From Stephanodiscus triporus (lineage: Eukaryota > Bacillariophyta > Thalassiosirophyceae > Thalassiosirales > Thalassiosiraceae), in NCBI GenBank assembly GCA_036939755.1, contig JALLAZ010000195.1, positions 1 to 21,252 of the forward strand: DNA of 21,252 nt. Direction: 5' to 3'. The position numbers were made by a program, and so were the translations under genes. This document shows, one piece after another, positions 1 to 8,972 of this stretch (the stretch's first letter is position 1; the number at the start of each line of letters is the position of its first letter). The notes below the pieces were generated by a model. That model did not search any database. It worked only from the letters and a program-made list of their open reading frames with translations, and was not told where the DNA came from.

Positions 1-101
1 AATCAATGCATTTGGCAAGCAGTCCAATGGTGGTATCCTTGCTTGGCGGGTCTTCTGGCAACTTTGAGAGTTAAAAAATCTAAAAAAAAAACGTGTCATA
101 G

Positions 102-221
102 CAGCAGAAGCCAGGGGAGATCTCCACTCGTAGTGTCAAGGTGAAGGGATCCAAGGGCAAGCACTCTGCCGAGACTAATGTGAAATTAAGAGCCATCCAC
201 AAGGTGTATTACTATGAATGA
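102..221 (+). CDS. Possible last exon of a gene entering from the left
   Basis: After a candidate 3' splice site (TCATAG at 96-101) there is an open frame of 39 codons ending in TGA at 219-221. It is Lys-rich (KVKGSKGKHS, then KLRAIHKVYYYE at the end). The frame has a TAG just upstream at 99-101, so it can be coding only if spliced there. No upstream exon can be identified in the first 95 bases, which are A-rich near 75-90. I do not recognise the protein. The Lys/Gly/Ser pattern faintly recalls the repeat protein at 6638-7930, but this is too short to say more. It may be chance. Confidence 0.18.
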   Translation, partial: QQKPGEISTRSVKVKGSKGKHSAETNVKLRAIHKVYYYE

Positions 222-339
222 ATTTACTCTACGGTAAAAAGAAGAAATGACGGGAACACTAGCTTATGCAAAAGGAAGGAGAATACACACATCAACCACA
301 TCAATAAGTAAACCACGATCGCACGGCGGTGTTTCTTTT

Positions 340-1475
340 TTACTTGAGATCTTGCATCATGGCGGTCTCGATATCCACGCGCAGGATCAGCTGGGGATCA
401 ACCTCCTGCTCATCGAACTGCGCCGATCGTATGCGCTTCCTCACCTCCGTCCTCGCCCCCGCCAAAAGCATCTCGCTCACCCTCCCGTTCCTCTCGCTGC
501 GCCATTGCGCGTCCGTCTGCTTCTCGAGGAGCCTGGCGACGTACTCCACCCTCACGCTATCGTCCAAGTAAAATCCCTTGGCGTGGACGAGATCGACGAA
601 GATCTCGGCCAGCTCCATGCACGTGTAATCGGGAAATTCGAACACTACGTCGAACCGCCGGCGCAGCTCGTCGTGACGCGCGAGGAAAAGGTTCATCTCC
701 GTGGGGAAGCCGGCGAGTATGACCAACGGCGAATCTCTCCCGGCCTCGTCGACGTCGATGCTCCTCATGATCTCGTTCATGGCGTCGTTCCCGGCATTCT
801 CCGCCCGCGAGCGCTTCGACGTCATCCCGAGGGTGTACGCCTCGTCCACGAAGAGTATCCCCCCCCGCGCCTCGTCGAGAACCTCGCGCGTCTTGGATAC
901 GGTGCTGCGCTGATCGGCACCGATGAGGTCCATGCGCTCGACCTCCAGGAACTTGGGCTTGCGAAGGATGCCGAGCTCGTGGTAGACCTTCGCCAGGAGT
1001 CGCGCGACGGCCGTCTTGCCCGTGCCGGGGTTGCCGAAGAAGATCATGTGGGGAGCGCGGGGCCTGCCCGCCTCGTCGGAGAGGGTCACCCCGAGCATCG
1101 CGGCCGACAGGCCCCGCACGCCGATGCCATGATCGGGGAGGAGGGACTCGCGCAGGTCGCAGATTTCGGTCGTACGACGCAAGCCTCGGATCTTCTCGCG
1201 AGGAAGGAAGGGGGGGAGGAGGAGAAACGAATGAGATTCGATTAGAGGGAGAAAAACAACGAGAATGTGGAATGCGAGTTGAGTTTCCGGGTGACCACAC
1301 GGCGCGCGTAAATGGATATCGTAGTGTCTTTCTCCTTCGTCACCCCGTCAGGTGCGCCGAGCCGCCCGACAACGAGTCCGACAATGCCGCCTCCTCCTCC
1401 TCCCGACGCCGCCACTCTTCCAGCTCCTCCTCAGCTCTCCCTACCGCTCTCTCCCTCTCTTTCTCTCTCTCTCTG

Positions 1476-1533
<58 letters not shown>

Positions 1534-1809
1534 CTGACACTTGATGTGCTCCAGCCCGACGATGCTCGAGATCAGGTCCTCGACGCGATCCCTCACCCCC
1601 CCCCATTCGTCCCGATCCGTCCCGTCCGCCCCCGACGACGTCCCGTCCGGATCCGTCGGCGGTCCCGACATCGTCGTCGTCGTCGTCGTCGCGTTGTTGG
1701 CAGTCGTCGTCCTCGCCCCGCCGCCGGACCTCCCCCTGACCGCGTCGAGTATCGCGTTCTCCACCGCCATCTGCTGCTTCCTCGCCGCGTCGCCCGGGTC
1801 GATCGTCCC

Positions 1810-1877
<68 letters not shown>

Positions 1878-2714
1878 NCCGCGTCGCCCGGGTCGATCGT
1901 CCCTCCCCCCCTCCTACCCCCCGACCTTCCCCCCCCCCCGTCCATCCCGCCGCGCGCGTCCGCGGCCATCGCGTTCGAAAGCGCGATCTCCAGCTCGTTC
2001 GGGTCTATCCCCGCCGAGTACAGCGCCTGGGGGTAGCAGTCGGCGAGGCGACGTACGGCCGCCACGGCGTCCTTGAGGTCGCGTCCCTTCCTCCCGCCCG
2101 TCCCCCTAAGTCCCGCGGCCTTGCGCTCGAGGTCGTCCGCCCTCTCCATGTACCGCTCGGCCTTCTGTCGAAGGGACAGCTCCGGGGGGGGAGGACGTCC
2201 CTCGAGCATGGCCAGTACGGCGTCCGACTGGGACTCCCTCGGCGTCGTTCCCCCCCCGCCATCCCCCCATGGCGAGGTCCAGGGGCGTCATGCCGTCGTC
2301 GTTCTGCAGCCGTATCGCGTCGGGATACGCGTCCACCAGGAGCTTCACCACCCCCGGCCCCGCGTCGTTCCCGGCCGCGAGGTGCAGCGGCAGGCTGCCG
2401 TAGTTGTTCCTGCACGCCGCGCCCTCGGGGTGATGCAAAAGCAGCGCCTCGACGACCTCCGCGCTCGCCTGCCACATCGCCGCCTGGTGGAGGGGGAGGT
2501 TCCCCACCCCGTTCTGGTGGGACGCGCCGGGGGGGTAAGCCGACAGGAGCGCGTCGACCGCCTCCCGCGTGGCCTGGAAGGAGCAAGCGGCGTGCAGGGG
2601 GAGGTTCCCCCGATCGTTCGCGCGGCGGGCCTCGTCGGGGAACTGCGGCGTCTTGGACCGGGCGAGGAGGGCGCCGTAGCCCTTGCACAGCTCGTGCAGG
2701 GTCGTGTCCGTCAT
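340..2714 (-). CDS. Ankyrin-repeat / CbbX-type AAA ATPase, paralogue 1 (two exons, consensus errors)
   Basis: Exon 1 runs 2714-1534, then an intron 1533-1192 (donor CAG|GTAAGA, acceptor GAAG|ATC, phase 0), then exon 2 1191-340 ending TAA. The first ~150 residues hold ankyrin repeats (GNLPLHAACS, GNLPLHQAAM, GSLPLHLAAG, GMTPLDLAMG). A helical linker with SAGIDPNELE follows, then IVGLEHIKCQ leads into an AAA domain with Walker A GNPGTGKT, Walker B GGILFVDEAY, a sensor-1 strand VILAGF and an arginine-finger region LRRRFD. This is the CbbX/CfxQ/SpoVK branch of AAA+ ATPases. The substrate is unknown; ankyrin repeats usually bind partner proteins. As written, the frame breaks twice: one surplus G in the run at 2253-2260, and an artefactual 94-base duplication with poly-C and N at 1785-1911. 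Correcting both gives about 645 residues, close to the 613 of its partner at 3523-5587. I read it as a functional gene in flawed sequence; a pseudogene is the alternative. Confidence 0.82.
1192..1533 (-). other. Intron of Ank-AAA paralogue 1, with GA/CT microsatellite
   Basis: The 342-base intron has a GTAAGA donor directly followed by a long (GA)n tract (CT on the + strand, about 1459-1530) and ends with AG at 1193-1192. Phase 0 joins IKCQ to IRGLRRT, matching IKNQVRGLRRT in the partner gene, which has no intron here. A second AG at 1196-1195 would add one Lys in frame, so tandem acceptor use is possible. Confidence 0.8.
1785..1911. repeat. Exact 33-base duplication around poly-C and an N (assembly artefact)
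   Basis: The 33 bases at 1785-1817 recur exactly at 1879-1911. Between them lies an unbroken C run (1811-1877) and an N at 1878. The copies are 94 bases apart. Removing one 94-base unit joins TIDPGDA directly to ARKQQMAVENAILDAV on the minus strand and restores the frame of the Ank-AAA gene. This is best explained as a wrongly closed gap at a short natural C7 run. Confidence 0.88.
2253..2260 (-). other. Frame slip in a C/G homopolymer inside the Ank-AAA gene
   Basis: Upstream of this run the ankyrin frame reads TPLDLAMGG. Downstream the frame must move by one base to read SQSDAVLAMLEGRPPPP, which aligns with ASNVVALLQGKPVPP in the partner gene. One G too many on the minus strand explains it. 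A homopolymer consensus error is more likely than a real lesion, because similarity on both sides is strong. Confidence 0.7.
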
Positions 2715-3522
2715 GATGTTTCTATTCTCTATTCTATTCTCCTCTCCTCTCCTCTCCTCTCCTCTCCTCTCCTCTCTTCTAATTATTCTTCTATTATTCT
2801 TCTTCCTTCCGTCGAATTTTGAATTGATCGCCTACTCTATTCGGTGTCGCTTATTTATATTTGCTAGGAGGAGGAGGAGGAATGTCGGCGTCGCTCTCTT
2901 CGTCCTTTCTGAGCAGCAGCATCTAGTTAATCATCGGTCGTGGCTCTCTTCTCCGGGACGACGGGGCCGCTCCTAAAAGGCTAAAATGTTGAATTAGAGA
3001 GGGGGGGGCTTAGGCCCGCCCTAGAGGTAGGTAGACTGGCGGCAAAAAGCGGCTAAAATTTGAGTTCGGGAACAGTTCCCTCCCTTTCTCGTCGAAAATT
3101 TTGACCGATTGTGCATGAAGGAATCAATATAGTACTGACGTCGAACTTTACGTTGAAGATCTTTGTGACAAAATTCGATCGCACATGCCTGCGGAATCGG
3201 TACTACGGAACCCATGTGTGAGTTGTTGCACGGAGATAGACCTTGCTTTTTTAGGCAGCGAGAGAAGAAAGAAGAGATTTGATGGGATTGACCTTTTTGT
3301 GAGGGCAAAGTATCCTTAGAGTAGTATGGTAGGTAGTCTAATCGTCGCTTTCGGGAACAAACAACCCTTATCGAGAGCGGAGGGTCGACCCCGTTTCATG
3401 GACGGCGGAACGCAAGCAAAAGCGAACATCGCCAACAAGTAATAATAATAATAATAATAATAATATTATAATAATCTCAATACTCGGTCGAGGAAAGGAA
3501 AAGGAAAAGGAAAAGGAAAAGG
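2715..3522. promoter_or_regulatory. Shared intergenic region between divergent Ank-AAA genes, with microsatellites
   Basis: About 800 bases separate the two start codons, so promoters for both genes should lie here. There is a (CTCCT)n tract at about 2739-2776 just upstream of the minus-strand gene, an (AAT)n tract at about 3440-3466 and a (GGAAAA)n tract at about 3493-3522 just upstream of the plus-strand ATG. The purine-rich strand of each flanking tract is the sense strand of the adjacent gene. A 95-codon open frame at 3021-3308 (-) has no recognisable features and I do not call it a gene. I see no convincing TATA box. Confidence 0.45.
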
Positions 3523-5587
3523 ATGAACGAGGACATGACCAGCGCCTCGCGTCGCATCCGCGAGGGCATCGTCGGCGACCGGGGAAAGGGAAAGGAAGGC
3601 ATGGCCATGGCCACCTCCCCCCCGTCGCAGGCGTCCGCCGCCGCCTCCGCCGACGACGACGGGGGGGAGGCCGCTCCCGACCCGGAGGCGTCGTCCTCGC
3701 GCCCGGAGCGCATGGACCTCCACGAGCTCGCGAAGGGATGGCGGGCGGCTCTCACGTGCTGCTCGGACGCGCGCACGAGGCACGAGGCGCGCAGGAAGAA
3801 CGATCGGGGGAACCTCCCCCTGCACACGGCCGCGTCCTTCCGCGCGCCGGTCGAGGTCATCGAGGGACTGCTGGAGGCGTATCCGGAGGCGGCGGGCATG
3901 ACGAACAACTACGGGAATCTGGCGCTGCACTTCACGGCTTGGAAGAAGGGGCCGCTCGACTGCATGCGCCTGCTCCTGCAGGTCTTCCCCGAGGGCGCCG
4001 CTCAGAAGAACAACCACGGGAACCTGCCTTTGCACTACGCCGCGCACTACAACGCGCCAATGGAGGTCGTCGAGGCGCTGTACCACGCCTACCCCGAGGC
4101 GGCGAGGCAGAAGAACAACGATTCGAACACGCCCCTCGACCTGGCGATCGCGGACGGCGCCGCGTCGAACGTCGTCGCGCTGCTGCAGGGGAAGCCGGTG
4201 CCCCCGAGCGACGAGGAGATATTCAACAGCGCGAAGAGTCGATACGAGCGGATCGAGAGGGAGATGCAGAGGCAGGTCGCGACTCACGACACGGTGAAGG
4301 AGGACCTGGACGTGCTCTTGGGATTCTTGATGGACGTCAAGGAGAACAACCCGAGCGCGATGTACTCGAGCGGGATCGATCCGGGATTGTGCGACACGTT
4401 GGAATCGCTTCTGGATCAGGTGAGCGTTTAGACGGTTTGATGATTCTTATTCTTCGTTGGATTGGCTGGTTGCGTATTATTACGTGTGGGCGGTGCGGGC
4501 GTATTGTTGCTTGAGGGAGTTGACACTTTATTGATCATGCCGCCGACCAATCCTTTCTCTTCTTTTGCCTCATCCTGCCCACGCCGCGCCCATGGAAATT
4601 CCTTCGCCGTGAATTCGACAATAACAAAAACATGAACTGCAGGTACGCATCGCCGGCGAGGAGGAGCAGAAATCCATCGAGGACGACGAGGTGAAGCAGA
4701 TCGAGGATTCCCTCGTCCCGCCCGACGATCCCGTCGAGGTGCAGCTGTCCAAGATCATCGGGCTCGACGCCATCAAGAACCAGGTGCGAGGACTACGTCG
4801 GACCATCGAGGTCGATCGACTGCGCGGGCTCAAGCCTGGAGAGTGCGACCGTCCACGTCACTTCGTCCTGACGGGAAATCCAGGATGCGGCAAGACCTAC
4901 GCGGCCCGTCTCCTGCTCCCACTTATGTACAAGATCGGCGCCGTGCCGTCGGAATCGTGCGTCGAGGCCGACAGGAGCGACCTCGTCGACGCCCGGTCGG
5001 AGGAACGCACCGTCGAGAAGACTCAACGGCTCCTGGAACGCGCGAGGGGGGGTGTGCTCTTCATCGACGAGGTGTACAACCTCCTGCCGTCCAACGGCCG
5101 GCAGGGTAGTCAGGACTACGGTCCGGCGGCGCTCAAGGTCCTCGCGGCGGCCCTGCCCGTCGGCGATCCCCTCATAGTCCTCACAGGATACGCCCTCGAC
5201 CTGCAGCGGATATTGTCGTCGGACATCGGGTTCAAGGGGCGGTTCCTCCTTAGGATGGAACTGCCCGACCCGACCCCGTTCGAACTGGCCCGCATGGTCG
5301 CCACAAAGCTCGGGCAGAGGGGTTACGTGCTTGGGGAAGGACTCACGGCGCGGTACATGGCCGACGCCATATCGAGCATGGGAGTGGACTGGAGAATCGA
5401 GCGAAACGGCAGGGTGGCCGACGACCTCATGCACTTGATCAAGATGGAGCTCAAGAGGAAGGCCACGAGCGGCAACGAGACGAGTACGCTCAGCCCCATG
5501 ATGAGCTCGCGCATGCCCGTGCAGATGCCGGAGGAGATCACGATCACCGTGGAGGACTTCCAGAATGCATTTAGAAACGGACTCTGA
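3523..5587 (+). CDS. Ankyrin-repeat / CbbX-type AAA ATPase, paralogue 2 (two exons)
   Basis: Exon 1 is 3523-4419 and exon 2 is 4643-5587; the 223-base intron has donor CAG|GTGAGC and acceptor CTGCAG|GTA in phase 0, giving 613 residues. Residues 1-65 are a low-complexity leader. Ankyrin repeats follow at about 97-212 (GNLPLHTAAS, GNLALHFTAW, GNLPLHYAAH, SNTPLDLAIA). A charged helical linker follows with the shared motif YSSGIDPG at 281-288. The AAA domain starts near IIGLDAIKNQ (337-346) and has Walker A GNPGCGKT (377-384), Walker B VLFIDEVY (437-444), sensor-1 strand IVLTGY (477-482) and arginine-finger region GFKGRF. The fold is of the CbbX/CfxQ/SpoVK type, whose members remodel protein complexes; the target here is unknown. 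No organelle signal is seen at the first ATG. In-frame ATGs at 3535, 3601 and 3712 are possible starts. The gene diverges from its paralogue at 340-2714. Confidence 0.9.
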
Positions 5588-6637
5588 ATATCTCGTGTGG
5601 TGGCAGCGAGGAAAATAATGGTACGATTCGACCACTCGTTGTCCGTGTCTTTCGAGAAATAACTTTTTATACGTCGAAATATCTGCATATTGCATCGGCG
5701 GTTTTTGTGCAGAGCCAATAATAAGTATTTACATTTCATCTTCGATTCTTACATCGGAGTGTCTCCTGAAGTAATCGTGATATCCATTTAAAAGTGTGTA
5801 TGTGTGAATCGGCAAAGGTCGGTGAGTAGAACTGGCGAACAACGTCGAGAGGGGAAAGTAAATCACAACTAAAGGGAATTTGTGTAAAGGAGTTTACTTT
5901 GAATATGCGATCAGCGCCCACAAACATGTATTTCTCTAGCTCACGAACTTTCCGACAAAAATAACTGATGCTCTTATCTGCCGTACGTCGAAACGAGATA
6001 CTTCGAGCTAATGACGGCGAATGAAATCTGATCCCGTACCTCAAAGACAACCGCGATTGTAGAAGATTAAGGTCGTTGGCAGCATTCGTAGATAAGAGGA
6101 CTGAGGAAGACATACCACTTCTTGCGATACCAGTCTACTTGAGCCTCCTCCTCTGGTTGCCCGACAGAGAAAGAAATCCATCGTTGGGAATAGTGCGACT
6201 CAGAGAGATATCAAGTCGTTGATACAAATCAAATGCCCTGAAACCTAATTGTGTATGTTGTAGAGCTAAAAATTAAGACAATTGCTGAGCATTCCTACCA
6301 ATCGGCGGCGTTCCCTCCCTCGAAGGTGGCAGCACATTTCTACGATGGCAGCATCAGCGACAGCATCAATCGCGCGCTTGACAGCGAAAGAATAAACTAT
6401 CTAGTGGCTCGTCGATTCGGGTCTATTGTCGAATAACGTTGTTCGAACAAATGTAAAATTCTCACTATCAGTTTAGCATGTACATTTACCCCCAAAACGA
6501 GAGCCTCCCACACAATCATCCTAACAAAGATAGACCAGGATTTTCTGGACAACAAATACAAAACACTGATTACCCTGCAAGTCATTCAAGTGCTCAGACA
6601 ATGCAGGTTGAATTATGCCGTTGATGACGTCGCTGAT
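5588..6637. other. Intergenic region, no supported gene
   Basis: This stretch lies between the stop of the plus-strand Ank-AAA gene and the stop of the minus-strand secreted protein, so it should hold both 3' ends. It is richer in A/T than the flanking genes. Open frames exist (5736-6113 minus, 125 codons; 6251-6436 plus), but they lack recognisable domains and GC-rich third positions. I see no RNA gene or repeat. Confidence 0.4.
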
Positions 6638-7930
6638 TCACAGTGCGCCGCCACCTGACCAAATGCCGGACTCCCTGTCAGAAAGAGTAATGGGGCTAGA
6701 CCCCTTCCCAGCAAGGACATCGCCGGTGCCTCCAGCGGGCTTTGAACTCTTGCTCGAGCCCGAGCCCTTACCTCCCTCGATGAGACCTCCACCGGACCAC
6801 TTGGCCGACTCCCATTTATCAGAATCGCTCGCGAGCTTTGAGCTCTTGTTAGAGCCCGAGCCACTGCCTTCCTTGTTGGCGCCCGCACCACCAGACCAAC
6901 CGAGAGACTCCAGCTTGGAGCTCTTGTTGGAGCCACCGACGCGACCGGACCAGCTGGCCGACTCTGTAATACGCTTGGAGCTCTTGCCAGAGCTCACTGC
7001 ACTACTTGACCAGCTGACAGACTCCGGCTTGGAGCTCTTGCTGGAACCCGATCCCGTGATAGTACCTGCGCTACTTGACCAGCTGTCAGAATCAGGTTTG
7101 GAGCTCTTGCTCGATCCCGTGCCCTCGATGACACCCGCGCCACCAGACCAGCTGGCAGCCTCCCATTCGTCGAGAGTAGACTCGAGGATGGTTGCATCCC
7201 AATCGCCGACATCGCCGCCACTGGACTTGTAACTCTTGCTATAGCCCGAGCCCTCTTCACCATTGAAGTTACCAACATAATATTCTTTCGAACCCTTCAA
7301 GTAACTACCACCCTTGCTGCCATTTGACGTGGAACTCTTTGAGTATCCGCCCTTCGACTTGGAACTCTTTGAGTGTCCGCTCTTAGACCCCTTTGAGTAG
7401 CCGCCACTCTTGCCTCCCTTACTTCCTTCTGACACAAGACTCTCATCAGAATAACTTGTCCAACCATCATCGGTCCAGTCGATGACGCGCTCGTGTCCAT
7501 CGCCGGCCCACTTGGTATCCACGTGATGTCCATCGTCGACCAACCCCGTCGGATAATAAGTGGGAAACTGCGTGGTGGGACTGTACGTCGGCCACTCGGT
7601 ATGCCCCTTCCGATCATCGTTATCGCCATCGTGCCCATCATACCAACCGGCTTCGCACTTTCGCTGACTCACCTTGGAATATTCGTCGACGAGCTCATAC
7701 CCGTCCTTGACGGATGTCACCTCGACGCATACAATCATGCATCGCTTGGGATTTCCTTCAATAACCTGATCGCATTTGGTCTGAACGTCGGTTACCTCAT
7801 GTCCCTCGCTGTAGTAGAGTTTGCGCAATCCGTGCCGTTTGTCATATTCGTTGCTGCGGATGGCTGCGGTGGTATTAAGCTCGGCGAGTACCAATAATAT
7901 GGCGGTGGTGCAGGTAATGCAACTGATCAT
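6638..7930 (-). CDS. Secreted Lys/Ser/Tyr/Trp repeat protein, cingulin/silaffin-like
   Basis: The single-exon protein has 430 residues. Residues 1-23 form a signal peptide (hydrophobic TTAILLVLA, likely cleavage near NTTAA). An RKL tripeptide at 36-38 fits the RXL processing site described for diatom silica proteins. Residues 40-110 carry four Cys (53, 64, 68, 92). A Pro/Thr stretch PTYSPTTQFPTYYPT lies at 114-128, a pattern common in secreted diatom proteins. Residues 170-235 are rich in Gly, Tyr, Ser and Lys (KGGKSGGYSKGSKSGHSKSS). Residues 260-430 hold seven modules, each beginning with Trp-Ser (Trp at 261, 284, 307, 327, 345, 378, 424) and mostly ending in an SSKSSK or NKSSK cluster. Alternating aromatic and Lys-rich blocks are the hallmark of cingulins of Thalassiosira, which shape silica. 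The role is inferred from composition; a general extracellular matrix protein is the alternative. Confidence 0.8.
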   Translation of the reverse strand: MISCITCTTAILLVLAELNTTAAIRSNEYDKRHGLRKLYYSEGHEVTDVQTKCDQVIEGNPKRCMIVCVEVTSVKDGYELVDEYSKVSQRKCEAGWYDGHDGDNDDRKGHTEWPTYSPTTQFPTYYPTGLVDDGHHVDTKWAGDGHERVIDWTDDGWTSYSDESLVSEGSKGGKSGGYSKGSKSGHSKSSKSKGGYSKSSTSNGSKGGSYLKGSKEYYVGNFNGEEGSGYSKSYKSSGGDVGDWDATILESTLDEWEAASWSGGAGVIEGTGSSKSSKPDSDSWSSSAGTITGSGSSKSSKPESVSWSSSAVSSGKSSKRITESASWSGRVGGSNKSSKLESLGWSGGAGANKEGSGSGSNKSSKLASDSDKWESAKWSGGGLIEGGKGSGSSKSSKPAGGTGDVLAGKGSSPITLSDRESGIWSGGGAL

Positions 7931-8109
7931 GATTTGTTCCTGCCGACTTGATGAGCTGGTGCGAATACGATGATGTCGATTGCCGAAGAATGATACTTAT
8001 TGGAAATTATGCGATCAAAAGCAATGCCCTCGATCGCCATGGAAGATGTAACACATCTTCGGTCGTGCATCTCACAAATTTCCAATTCGCCTACGGCGCG
8101 TTGAATTGT

Positions 8110-8460
8110 ACGAGAGAGACTTACAGGCGGGAACAGTTTTGTTTGTCCCGGTAAAATAAACGGAAACCAGGCCACATCTTCTCGGGCTCGCCGTCAAGTG
8201 CCAGTCACGAACAGGCAGCTCGCGCTGCGCAGGCTCAAGGCGCAGCTGCTTTCGATAGCGATAGTAATGGAACGGTGGATACAAGACATGAACGCGATAC
8301 GCGGGGGGATGCGGCGGAGGTGAACTGGGGTGCACAGATTCGCAATTACGTCCTTCACCGTATAAGTGGTCAAGGACTCGCAATCGGAACACGAGGCAAG
8401 CAACAGGACGGCTTATTGGACGGCGGGTCGGCTTGGAGGGCGTCGGTCGGACGGTCTTAA
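8110..8460 (+). pseudogene. Decayed class-I peptide chain release factor (RF2-like, organellar type)
   Basis: Fragments in all three plus-strand frames line up in order with the C-terminal half of bacterial-type RF2. GLAVKCQ is at 8184-8204, NRQLALRRLKAQLLSIA at about 8210-8260, EVNWGAQIRNYVLH at 8317-8358, YK at 8361-8366, VKD at 8369-8377 and LLDGG near 8414-8428. In intact RF2 the matching pieces are the sequence after the GGQ loop, the long helix and the WGxQIRxYVLHPYxxVKD signature. The pieces lie in different frames, so at least four or five small indels are needed. A GGCGGG-AA-CAG string at 8126-8136 may be a remnant of the GGQ loop. The N-terminal half with the stop-codon recognition loop is not visible. 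Such genes normally serve plastid or mitochondrial translation; this copy cannot. Very poor consensus quality is the alternative. Confidence 0.68.
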
Positions 8461-8489
8461 CTCTGAGGCTGTGATTTGTGATGACATAG

Positions 8490-8972
8490 CGCTGGCGCGT
8501 TCACCACTACGACTATGACTACGACTACCATGGACCCTGGATCGCTCCTCGACGCGCTCGGGACGACGTCGGCATCCGCCGCCTAAACGGAAACCACCGG
8601 CGTAAGGAATCCATCGCCTCCGATGATGGCGATAGTATCAATCACGAGGATGATTCTAGCAGAAGAAGCCGCCGTCGCCGCAAAAAATTGGCCATGGATG
8701 AAATGAGCGTATCAGTATCCTACCCCACCTTGCCGTTGCTGCAGGGTGTCGTCCCTCCGTCCCTAGTCAAGATAGGCACAATGCTATAAAACAAAATTGC
8801 ACAGAAGGAGATTCATTTGAGATCCAATAGGAGGCTCCTGAGAAGGATAACGCTGGCGATGGATGGCACGTGCTGCAACAATGAGCTGTCGTGCATGTTC
8901 GAACCTCCGATCGAGAACCTTGTCGAGATGTTCCAGACTACTGGAAGGTGGGATGTCATCTCTGACTTTTAA
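8490..8972 (+). pseudogene. Unrecognised coding-like frame interrupted by one stop
   Basis: One plus-strand frame stays open for 161 codons from a TAG at 8487 to a TAA at 8970, broken only by a TAA at 8787-8789. The first part has strong C preference at third positions (HHYDYDYDYHGPWIAPRRAR), then a basic cluster RRSRRRRKKLAMDE, then YPTLPLLQGVVPPSLVKIG before the internal stop. The second part reads RRLLRRITLAMDGTCC and ENLVEMFQTTGRWDV. There is no ATG near the left end, so it would be an inner exon or a broken gene. I do not recognise the family. It lies just after the release-factor relic but does not look like its continuation. Chance cannot be excluded. Confidence 0.3.

Noticed and set aside
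1459..1530. Apparent poly-Ser/Leu protein on the plus strand over CT repeats
   Set aside because: It is the complement of the GA microsatellite in the intron of the minus-strand Ank-AAA gene.
3439..3522. CRISPR-like or regulatory array
   Set aside because: These are plain (AAT)n and (GGAAAA)n microsatellites without spacers.
4793..5695. 300-codon minus-strand open frame opposite the AAA domain
   Set aside because: Shadow of the GC-rich coding strand; the plus strand carries Walker A, Walker B and the ankyrin-linked exon.
5736..6113. 125-codon minus-strand open frame
   Set aside because: No recognisable domain, A/T-rich composition unlike the confirmed genes, and overlap with another open frame on the same strand.
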